NCBI GenBank assembly: GCA_002313255.1
Contig: DCBA01000089.1
Span: forward strand, 1 to 8,947
Source of the DNA: Gammaproteobacteria bacterium UBA1119
GTDB lineage: Bacteria; Pseudomonadota; Gammaproteobacteria; Pseudomonadales; Azotimanducaceae
Direction: 5' to 3'
Length of the DNA: 8,947 nt
The notes beneath the pieces are model-generated. The model was not told where the DNA came from and made no database searches. It saw only the letters and a program-made list of their open reading frames with translations. Numbering within the stretch: position 1 is the stretch's first letter; the number at the start of each line of letters is the position of its first letter. A program made the translations under genes and the position numbers. Positions 1 to 5,989 of the stretch are shown here, in pieces.

Positions 1-713
1 AATTTCTAGAAACGTTGGAGGATCACCATTGGGAAATACAAACACCCTTCAAGGATCGGACCGTCAATTGGGTCGTTCAACATTTACACGACGCCGATCG
101 ATGGACAGTCCATTCCGTCACCGACCCAGACGGTTTCCGTGCTTGGATGAAAGATCGATCGCTCGTTAAAGATCCCGACGTGCTGCAAGGGAACGAACTG
201 CTGCAACGCTGGCGCAGTTATTTTCAAGATTTATGTGCCGCGCTCGAAGCTGCGGATCCTGACACTCGAGCCCCCTGGTTTGGACCCGATATGGGTATCC
301 GGATGATGGCCACCGCACGCCAAATGGAAACTTGGGCTCACGGCCAGGATATCTACGACTTACTTCACGTCGCTCGTACAAATACCGACCGAATTCAGAA
401 CATTTGCCACATCGGCGTCCGCACGTTCGGCTGGACTTTCGTCAATCGAAAACTTGAGATACCCAACCCCATCCCGTACGTACGACTCGAGTCTCCTTCA
501 GGGGCGATCTGGGAATGGAACGAACCATCCGAACACGACTACATCAAAGGTGCGGCCGTTGAATTCGCGCACGTCGTCACGCAGGGAAGAAACATCGCGG
601 AAGCGGACCTAGAAGTACGCGGTCCATCTGCGACCGCTTGGATGGGTATTGCTCAGTGTTTTGCTGGACCGCCTGAAACACCACCCGTCGCCGGCCAACG
701 CGGTTGGATCTAG
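1..713 (+). CDS. TIGR03084-family metal-binding protein (DinB / maleylpyruvate-isomerase-like), 5' partial
   Basis: The reading frame is open to the left edge (first whole codon at base 3), so the gene is cut at its 5' end. A TTG at base 15 is the first possible start inside, but the protein begins in mid-helix there and family members are usually some 20-30 residues longer, so I treat it as partial. Counting from that TTG, a DinB/MDMPI-type metal triad is visible: His23 in VVQHLH, then Glu105 and His109 in RQMETWAHGQD, the E-x3-H spacing of mycothiol-dependent maleylpyruvate isomerase. The C-terminal half ends with WMGIAQCFAGPPETP, the conserved tail of TIGR03084 proteins. The biochemical role of that family is not established; a thiol-dependent isomerase or transferase is an inference from the fold. 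It is followed after 22 bases by the luciferase-like oxidoreductase gene, probably in one operon. The family call is fairly sure, the function is not. Confidence 0.85.
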   Translation, partial: FLETLEDHHWEIQTPFKDRTVNWVVQHLHDADRWTVHSVTDPDGFRAWMKDRSLVKDPDVLQGNELLQRWRSYFQDLCAALEAADPDTRAPWFGPDMGIRMMATARQMETWAHGQDIYDLLHVARTNTDRIQNICHIGVRTFGWTFVNRKLEIPNPIPYVRLESPSGAIWEWNEPSEHDYIKGAAVEFAHVVTQGRNIAEADLEVRGPSATAWMGIAQCFAGPPETPPVAGQRGWI

Positions 714-735
714 CCTAACCATAAAAGGAACGATT

Positions 736-1809
736 ATGGATTTCGGAATCTGTGTTGCGTCCCACGTTAACGACATCGATTACGTCGTCCGTGCGGAACA
801 ATTAGGGTACGGCCACGCTTGGCTCGCGGATAGTCAAATGCTCTGGTCAGATTGCTACGCAACGTTGGCCATTGCGGCAACGCGTACCAGCCGAATACGG
901 CTCGGTACAGGGGTGGCCATCGCGGGTACGCGACCAGCGCCCGTCAATGCGGCGGGTATCGCCACGATCAATGCTTTGGCGCCTGGCCGCACATTTCTTG
1001 GAGTGGGATCGGGTAATACGGCATTGCGGGTCATGGGGTTACCACCCATGCGTATCCGACAATTTGACGAGTACCTTGAAACATTGCGACCGCTTCTTCG
1101 TGGCGAAGAAGCCCTGTTCCCATCCGACCAGGGTGATATTCCCATACGCCATATCATGCCGGACAAGGGTTTTGTTAATTTCGACGAAGAAATCCCCCTC
1201 TATATCTCTGGTTTCGGACCTCGATCGCTGGGTCTAGCCGGAAAACATGGAGATGGCGCCGTGCTAGGAATACCGGCAAATCCTGCAGTCATGGCCAACA
1301 TCTGGCGCATGATTGAGGAAGGCGCGAACGAAGCTGGTAGAAGTATCGAGCGCGACGATTACTACACCACAGCACTCTCGACTATTGTCGTTCTAGACAC
1401 CGGAGAGGCCGTCGATTCAGATCGCGTTAAGGCCGAATGCGGTGCCATGGCAATGGCCGCTGTCCATTATGGATATGAACAGGTGCGTAATTTCGGTCAC
1501 CAGCCTGCTGGCGCACTCGCCTACATCTGGGACGACTACCGCGAAATGATCGAAGCCTACCCCGAAGAACGTCGGCATCAGCGGATTCATGGGGGACACA
1601 ACTGCTGGGTTCTTCCTGAAGAAGAACGCTTTCTTACGCCGGACGTACTCCAGGCCGCTAGCCTCATTGGTACCCGTGATCAGTTGATCGATCAATTGGC
1701 GGCCTTGGACGAAGCGGGACTCGATCAAATCATGATCCTTCCCAATTTCGACACCCGTTTTGACGTGATCGAACGCGTCGCCGCCGACGTCATTCCCGCC
1801 TTCAACTAA
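736..1809 (+). CDS. LLM-class (luciferase-like) flavin/F420-dependent oxidoreductase
   Basis: This is a 357-residue protein, the normal length for single-subunit luciferase-like TIM-barrel oxidoreductases. It starts MDFGICVASHVND (first beta strand) and continues with EQLGYGHAWLADSQ (residues 21-34), RIRLGTGV (53-60) and FLGVGSGNTALRVMG (87-101); the Gly-rich GSGNT loop is where members contact the cofactor phosphate. YISGFGPRSLGLAGKHGDG (156-174) is a second conserved segment. The C-terminus has the usual GTRDQLIDQLAALDEAGLDQIMI pattern, split here as GTRDQLIDQL and GLDQIMI. I chose the ATG at 736 because AAAGGAA lies 6 bases upstream and the barrel begins directly after it; an in-frame TTG at 649 would lie inside the upstream gene. 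Hydride or oxygen chemistry and the choice between F420 and FMN cannot be decided from sequence. It sits 22 bases after the TIGR03084 gene. Confidence 0.9.
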   Translation: MDFGICVASHVNDIDYVVRAEQLGYGHAWLADSQMLWSDCYATLAIAATRTSRIRLGTGVAIAGTRPAPVNAAGIATINALAPGRTFLGVGSGNTALRVMGLPPMRIRQFDEYLETLRPLLRGEEALFPSDQGDIPIRHIMPDKGFVNFDEEIPLYISGFGPRSLGLAGKHGDGAVLGIPANPAVMANIWRMIEEGANEAGRSIERDDYYTTALSTIVVLDTGEAVDSDRVKAECGAMAMAAVHYGYEQVRNFGHQPAGALAYIWDDYREMIEAYPEERRHQRIHGGHNCWVLPEEERFLTPDVLQAASLIGTRDQLIDQLAALDEAGLDQIMILPNFDTRFDVIERVAADVIPAFN

Positions 1810-1842
1810 CGAAAAATTCCATCGCGAGCGAGCAAAGACGAA

Positions 1843-2622
1843 GTGGCATCCACCTTATGGCAAACGGCCAAGGATCCGAGCGGACGGATTACCGAGGAGT
1901 TTGATGTTACGCGCGACTCGCAACGCAACGTCACCGGTGCACTGTGGACACCCAAGGACCCGGTGGACGACATACTCATTGCGTTCGGCCACGGCGCTTC
2001 GGGCGATCGCTACCAAGCACCGATTCCATATATGGCAAATAAACTGGGGCAGTTGGGATACACCAGCGTCGCGCTGGATGGCCCAGTCCACGGTTTGCGG
2101 CAGGTTGGTCCCGGTGGACGCGAAGCCCTTGGTCTCGAATTAGAGCGTCAAACTGTCATCGAGGATATGGTGGCCGATTGGAAAGTCGCCATCGATGCGG
2201 TCGAACGTAAAAATGCAACAGACACCAACCGTTTCGCATATTTTGGATTATCGATGGGTTCTATCTTCGGTATCCCGCTGCTAGCGGAACGTTCACGAAA
2301 TCAATACAACGTCACTGTGGCTGTTTTGGGACTTCTCGGGACGACCGGGGCGGTCGCAAAATTTGCGGACCGTCTGACCGACGACGCCAATGCCATCAAC
2401 TGCCCTCTTCTCTACCTTATGCAACTCGAAGATGAGCTCTTTCCGCGTGACGGGTACCTGGAACTTTTCGATTCGTTGGGGTCCCCGGACAAGCGCATGC
2501 ACGCGAATCCCGGGCTTCATCCCGAAATCCCAGAGGAGGAAATTAACTCGGCAATCGACTTCCTCTCCAAGCATCTCGAAGGAGACGTCCCTCGACACAT
2601 CATCAACCCACTGGCGGAATGA
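1843..2622 (+). CDS. Alpha/beta-hydrolase fold protein (serine hydrolase, esterase-like)
   Basis: This 259-residue protein shows the alpha/beta-hydrolase plan: an oxyanion-side HG motif in FGHGASGD (residues 48-55), the nucleophile elbow GLSMGS with Ser137, an acid candidate at Asp197 or Glu198 in QLEDELFPRDG, and a catalytic His candidate at His226 in NPGLHPE. All three occur in the expected order and spacing. It has no signal peptide or membrane segment and is presumably cytoplasmic. The start is GTG at 1843; the same frame holds a stop at 1807-1809 and no ATG lies between them. The upstream AAAGACGAA is at best a weak ribosome binding site, so translation may depend partly on coupling to the upstream gene 33 bases away. 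Its stop overlaps the start of the dehydrogenase gene (ATGA). Substrate unknown; ester or thioester hydrolysis in the same pathway as its neighbours is an inference. Confidence 0.85.
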   Translation: MASTLWQTAKDPSGRITEEFDVTRDSQRNVTGALWTPKDPVDDILIAFGHGASGDRYQAPIPYMANKLGQLGYTSVALDGPVHGLRQVGPGGREALGLELERQTVIEDMVADWKVAIDAVERKNATDTNRFAYFGLSMGSIFGIPLLAERSRNQYNVTVAVLGLLGTTGAVAKFADRLTDDANAINCPLLYLMQLEDELFPRDGYLELFDSLGSPDKRMHANPGLHPEIPEEEINSAIDFLSKHLEGDVPRHIINPLAE

Positions 2623-3503
2623 ATATGGGAAATCGTTTAGATAACAAAGTCATCGTAATTACGGGTGCAGCGAGTGGCATGGGTCGAGCGGCCACGCTGC
2701 GATTTCTTGACGAAGGTGCCGCAGTCGTGGTCGCGGATCTCAACGTAGAAACAGGAAACGAAACGATGGCACTGGCACGCGAAGCCGGCCACAAACAGAT
2801 TGAATTCGTACGTACGGACGTAACCCAAGAATCCGATATTGAGGCCATGATCGCTACGGCATTGGATCGTTTTGGTCGCCTGGATGGCGTTTTCAACAAC
2901 GCCGGCATCGGAGGCGTGATCGGCCCCATCACCGATATTTCGGTTGACGATTGGGATGAAACGTTTGCCATGCTGTCGCGGTCGGTTTTCCTCGGTATCA
3001 AGCACGCCGCAAGGGCGCTAATCCGACAAGATGAGGGCGGCGTGATCCTTTCGACAGCTTCCGTCGCTGGTATGGCGGGCGGCGCCGGACCACAAGCCTA
3101 TTCGGCGGCGAAAGCCAGCGTCATTAATCTCACGAAAAACGCGGCGGTCGAATTGGCCCCGCATAGAATCCGCGTGAATGCCATTGCGCCGGGTGTGATC
3201 GTGACGCCCCTCGCCGCACGAGGCGGCATGGAGGACGATAGCGCGGCGAAATTGCAGCCCTGGCCCGAAGCCGGCCAGTCCGAAGACATAGCAAACTTGG
3301 CACTATTTCTGATGAGCGACGAATCGCGTTTCATTACCGGCGCCAATTACCTATGCGATGGTGGTGTTCTCGCGAGGGGCCCACGCATTTTTCGACCCGA
3401 AGACGATGGCGGTGGACGCCGGCCCGGGGCCCGGATCGGGATGACGTACGGCAGCACCGGCCTGAAACCTAAGCTGAGACCCGGCAAAACCGAAAAAGAC
3501 TGA
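2619..3503 (+). CDS. Short-chain dehydrogenase/reductase (classical SDR) with basic C-terminal tail
   Basis: This NAD(P)-dependent Rossmann-fold oxidoreductase has 294 residues. The dinucleotide motif TGAASGMG occupies residues 15-22, Asp40 at the end of beta 2 (VVVADLN) favours NAD(H), NNAG is at 93-96, and the catalytic residues are Ser148, Tyr161 and Lys165 (YSAAK). The PG motif (APGVIVTP, 190-197) and the ITGANYLCDGG end (239-249) are typical. Two things stand out. The Asn that completes the SDR tetrad is replaced: the segment FAMLSRSVFLG places Leu119 at that position. The protein also continues about 40 residues past the normal C-terminus with a Gly/Pro/Arg/Lys-rich tail. The ATG at 2619 overlaps the preceding stop; a second in-frame ATG lies at 2625. 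The gene ends the left operon, 7 bases from the convergent RidA stop. Alcohol/ketone oxidation is likely; the substrate is unknown. Confidence 0.92.
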   Translation: MNMGNRLDNKVIVITGAASGMGRAATLRFLDEGAAVVVADLNVETGNETMALAREAGHKQIEFVRTDVTQESDIEAMIATALDRFGRLDGVFNNAGIGGVIGPITDISVDDWDETFAMLSRSVFLGIKHAARALIRQDEGGVILSTASVAGMAGGAGPQAYSAAKASVINLTKNAAVELAPHRIRVNAIAPGVIVTPLAARGGMEDDSAAKLQPWPEAGQSEDIANLALFLMSDESRFITGANYLCDGGVLARGPRIFRPEDDGGGRRPGARIGMTYGSTGLKPKLRPGKTEKD

Positions 3504-3510
3504 ACTCGAA

Positions 3511-3888
3511 TTAAAGGACCGCGGTCGCTTGAATCTCGATCTTCGCGTTCAGCGCCATTCCGGCTACAGCGACTGCTGTTCGTGCTGGGTACGGTCCTGG
3601 GCCAAAAAAGTCCTTATAGGCTTCATTCATCGCCATAAAATCGGCAAAGTCCGAAAGGAACACCTCGCACCGGACAATTTTTTCCTTCGAACTACCTGCT
3701 TCAAGGAGCACGCCCTCGATGTTCTCGAGTGCCTGCCTGGTTTCTGATGCGATTCCACCTTGTACCAATTTAGTACTTCCGGCGCCGATACCCAATTGGC
3801 CGGAAAGGTACAAAACCGATCCAGCTCGAACGGCCGCAGAAAATGGTAAAGGGAGAGTAGACGGTAGGTGTTCAAGTGTCGGTTCCAT
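3511..3888 (-). CDS. RidA (YjgF/YER057c/UK114) family protein, probable enamine/imine deaminase
   Basis: The 125-residue product has the full RidA length and pattern: LYLSGQLGIG (residues 26-35), TRQALENIEGVLLEAGSS (50-67), the NEAYKDFF helix (88-95), the active-site Arg103 in YPARTAVAV and Glu118 near the end in KIEIQATAVL. Arg and Glu match the E. coli RidA residues Arg105 and Glu120 that bind the substrate carboxylate and activate water, so hydrolysis of reactive enamine/imine intermediates is plausible. RidA paralogues are often of unknown substrate, so this is a family call rather than an assignment to the housekeeping enzyme. The ATG at 3886-3888 has a GGAG 9 bases upstream on the minus strand. 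The gene is convergent with the SDR gene and divergent from the PhyH gene, so it is separately transcribed. Confidence 0.92.
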   Translation of the reverse strand: MEPTLEHLPSTLPLPFSAAVRAGSVLYLSGQLGIGAGSTKLVQGGIASETRQALENIEGVLLEAGSSKEKIVRCEVFLSDFADFMAMNEAYKDFFGPGPYPARTAVAVAGMALNAKIEIQATAVL

Positions 3889-4060
3889 GTTTGATTACTC
3901 CAGAAAAGGCGACAATGTGACGCATAAGTACCTTAATTTAACTTATTCTTCGGTATAGATTAGTGCTACTTATTTTCTTCAAAATGACGGATTGCATACG
4001 CAACGAAAGGCGCTCGGCTATGCTGTCCGCCGAATCATCTTCTAAAAACGATTCTTAGTT
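3889..4060. promoter_or_regulatory. Divergent intergenic region with repeated ACTTATT elements
   Basis: These 172 bases separate the divergent RidA and PhyH genes and are AT-richer than the flanking genes, so both promoters should lie here. An inverted repeat ATAAGT (3924-3929) / ACTTAT (3941-3946) is followed by a second direct copy of ACTTATT at 3968-3974. The two direct copies are 27 bases apart start to start and both are followed by a TTC-containing pyrimidine stretch. A weak plus-strand -10 candidate, TATAGA at 3954-3959 or TAGATT at 3956-3961 with TTAATT at 3933-3938, falls between them. The arrangement resembles a repressor or activator site over a promoter, but the boxes are poor matches to consensus and no regulator gene is in the window. 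Confidence 0.4.
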
Positions 4061-5146
4061 ATGCGTATCCTCTCCGTTGAACAAAAAATGTCCTTCTACG
4101 AGAACGGGTACGTTGTTCTACGCGATATCGTCCCGATCGAAGCCGCAAACGCGGCACGACGTTTGGTCAATCGCAGATTAGGTAATTTGAGATCGAAAGC
4201 GCAAACGGCAGCGATGATCGCCCGAGCCGCTGGAACGAGCATCGACGCTCACGGTATTGAGCGTATTCAAGAAGCTACTCTGCAATCGATGCGTGCCGGC
4301 ACGGACACCCGTCTCATGCGCCTTGTCGCACCCGAAAGCAATCTCATGTGCGTGATCCAAGAAGCGCTCGGCGGTCCGGTTTGCGAAATAACCGGTGCAC
4401 AACTTGCGACCAATTTTCCTGCTGATCCCGGACCCCAAATCAACGAATCAGGTTATTCGGACGAAGACACCCCGTTTAGAGGCTGGCACGGACACCTCGA
4501 CGGACTCTGGAACGGCGCCACATCAATCCATCAAGATACCTCAACGCCCATGACGGAGAACGAATGGAAGGACTGGTTACAAGAACCCGCCCGAAATGGC
4601 GGAATGAAATCCTATCCTGATCATGGAACTTCCATTTCCAACTTCACCGGCCTCTTGGGAATACCGCTATCTGATCAGTCTGTATTGGGTTGTGGAAACC
4701 TAGGGCTGTTGGCTGGCGCCCACCACCACATCGAACGTTTTTTTCAAAAACAGCGTAACGCTGGAGGACCGCTCGGACCGGGCGGTCCTGAGTGGGAACG
4801 CTTCGATCTTGAAGCTCCCAACGGATGCGGTTTAAGGCACTATCCAGAAGCTGTGCGGGATGCGTTTCGACAAAATGCTACCGAGACCGCCGACGGCCGA
4901 ATTTGGCCGGCACCCACCTTCATGCAAGTCAAGCCGGGCGACGCCGTGCTAGTTTTGCACTCAACGCCCCACGGCGCATCTCGCGTCGAGGGCCCTGATC
5001 CTCGATTCATGGCGTATTTTCGCTTAACGTCGGCGGCGCGACCGGCAAGTCACGAGTCTATTTATCCAGATGCGTTGTGTGATAACTGGCTTGAGTGGAA
5101 GGGCATGCGCGAAACAGTCGGTAGGGTCCGTCAGCGCTCCCAATAA
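4061..5146 (+). CDS. Phytanoyl-CoA dioxygenase (PhyH) family Fe(II)/2-oxoglutarate oxygenase
   Basis: The 361-residue protein opens with the PhyH signature helix and strand (SVEQKMSFYENGYVVLRDIV, residues 5-24). The Fe(II) ligands are visible as His145 and Asp147 in WHGHLDGLWN and His304 in LHSTPHGAS. Arg315 lies 11 residues after His304, the spacing at which PhyH enzymes place the 2-oxoglutarate-binding Arg. The core is therefore complete and activity is expected: hydroxylation of a substrate with consumption of O2 and 2-oxoglutarate. It is longer than human PHYH or ectoine-hydroxylase-type members, with more than 150 residues between the HxD motif and the distal His, including the segment GGPLGPGGPEWERF (235-248). 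No Shine-Dalgarno sequence precedes the ATG at 4061; the next in-frame ATG (4088) would cut into the conserved N-terminus. The gene is convergent with the HAD gene (17 bases between stops). Substrate unknown. Confidence 0.88.
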   Translation: MRILSVEQKMSFYENGYVVLRDIVPIEAANAARRLVNRRLGNLRSKAQTAAMIARAAGTSIDAHGIERIQEATLQSMRAGTDTRLMRLVAPESNLMCVIQEALGGPVCEITGAQLATNFPADPGPQINESGYSDEDTPFRGWHGHLDGLWNGATSIHQDTSTPMTENEWKDWLQEPARNGGMKSYPDHGTSISNFTGLLGIPLSDQSVLGCGNLGLLAGAHHHIERFFQKQRNAGGPLGPGGPEWERFDLEAPNGCGLRHYPEAVRDAFRQNATETADGRIWPAPTFMQVKPGDAVLVLHSTPHGASRVEGPDPRFMAYFRLTSAARPASHESIYPDALCDNWLEWKGMRETVGRVRQRSQ

Positions 5147-5163
5147 ATATCGTAAATCTGCCA

Positions 5164-5910
5164 TCAAACTCGCTTTTGAACTAATTCGGCGAGTTCTAAT
5201 AAATTAGACGCTACGAAATCCCAATCACTTGTCGGCTCAAGTTCTTCTCCCTGACCCACACCCCCGAATTCATCGGGTCGTTTAATAAAGGCAGTTAATA
5301 ATCCATGCGCTCGAGCATGGACGAGGTCTTTCTGGTGCGCGGCCACCATGACGCACTCTGAGGGATCAATCGCTAATGCCTCGACCGAGAGCAGATACGT
5401 TTGAGGGTGCGGTTTATAAAATCCCGAAGCTTCTGGACCAAGAACCGCGTCCCACACAATGCCTAAGTGCTCCGCCAACGGTGTCATGTCGACGTAGCTC
5501 CCGTTGGAGCAGGTCGCACAAGGGGCAATCAATCGGAGTGCCGAAAGACCTGCAACCGTGTCAGGCCAAGGCCGCAGCCGGCGCCAAACTCCGTTCAAAC
5601 TTCCCGCGTCTGAATCCGTCAGCTCCATCGAAAGACGCACCTTGGCCAGCTCTTTGAGCGCTTCGAGAGTGAGCGTTGCGAGCGGAACGAAAGGTTGGCG
5701 AGAAGAAGCTCGGCGAGTGGTTTCCGAGGCGTAAGCGCCCCGCCACTGACGCGCAAACTCCGAAGCATCCTCAGTAATCCCCTTTGCCGAGGTGTAGGAC
5801 TCGATCGCCTCGGTCATCGGCTTGTGCCAGTCGCATACCGTACCGTAGACATCGAAGAGAAATCCCTTAATCAATCGCAAAATCCGACACACTCCAGGAA
5901 ACAACAGCAT
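5164..5910 (-). CDS. HAD-superfamily hydrolase, 2-haloacid dehalogenase (type II) like
   Basis: The HAD core is clear: nucleophile Asp20 with Thr24 in FLFDVYGTV, Trp56-Arg57 in QWRGAY at the place of the substrate Arg of L-2-haloacid dehalogenases, Ser135-Asn136 in CSNGS (motif II) and Lys166 in YKPHP (motif III). Motif IV reads VAAHQKD with Asp195. In the well-studied dehalogenases (Xanthobacter DhlB) the same place reads SSNGFD, so here Ala and His replace the catalytic Ser and Asn while the last Asp is kept. Dehalogenase activity is therefore uncertain and another C-X or phosphate hydrolysis is possible. Start: the first ATG (5908-5910) lacks a ribosome binding site and would add about 12 hydrophobic residues before the fold; a GGAG at 5892-5895 points to a TTG at 5880 or 5874, which would start the protein right at the first beta strand, as in DhlB. 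The outer limit is given. Confidence 0.85.
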   Translation of the reverse strand: MLLFPGVCRILRLIKGFLFDVYGTVCDWHKPMTEAIESYTSAKGITEDASEFARQWRGAYASETTRRASSRQPFVPLATLTLEALKELAKVRLSMELTDSDAGSLNGVWRRLRPWPDTVAGLSALRLIAPCATCSNGSYVDMTPLAEHLGIVWDAVLGPEASGFYKPHPQTYLLSVEALAIDPSECVMVAAHQKDLVHARAHGLLTAFIKRPDEFGGVGQGEELEPTSDWDFVASNLLELAELVQKRV

Positions 5911-5989
5911 AGCGTGAAGGGCCCATCCACCCCAGATCGACGTTCAGCTCGCGTGTAGTAGCATAGGAATCACCAACGGAGGCCTAACC
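5911..5989 (+). promoter_or_regulatory. Candidate promoter and strong ribosome binding site for the acyl-CoA dehydrogenase pair
   Basis: This 79-base divergent gap must carry the promoter of the dehydrogenase pair. A weak candidate is TCGACG (5937-5942) and TAGCAT (5959-5964), 16 bases apart, each matching four of six consensus bases. The ribosome binding site CGGAGG at 5977-5982, 7 bases before the ATG, is the best Shine-Dalgarno sequence in the window and fixes the start of the first dehydrogenase. The promoter boxes are tentative; the ribosome binding site is well supported. Confidence 0.4.

Noticed and set aside
649..735. In-frame TTG-started extension of the luciferase-like gene
   Set aside because: It would overlap the preceding gene by 65 bases, has no ribosome binding site and adds residues before the first beta strand; the ATG at 736 has AAAGGAA upstream.
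3517..3526. Perfect 10-base palindrome GACCGCGGTC at the end of the RidA gene, considered as a bidirectional terminator
   Set aside because: There is no loop and no T tract, and the bases encode the conserved C-terminus of RidA; probably chance.
3719..3958. Plus-strand 79-codon frame opposite the RidA start and running into the intergenic gap
   Set aside because: It is largely antisense to a clear RidA gene and shows no domain or ribosome binding site.
5376..5958. Several plus-strand frames of 76-93 codons opposite the HAD gene
   Set aside because: They are mirror frames of a conserved coding sequence, rich in Arg, Pro and Ser as expected for antisense reading.
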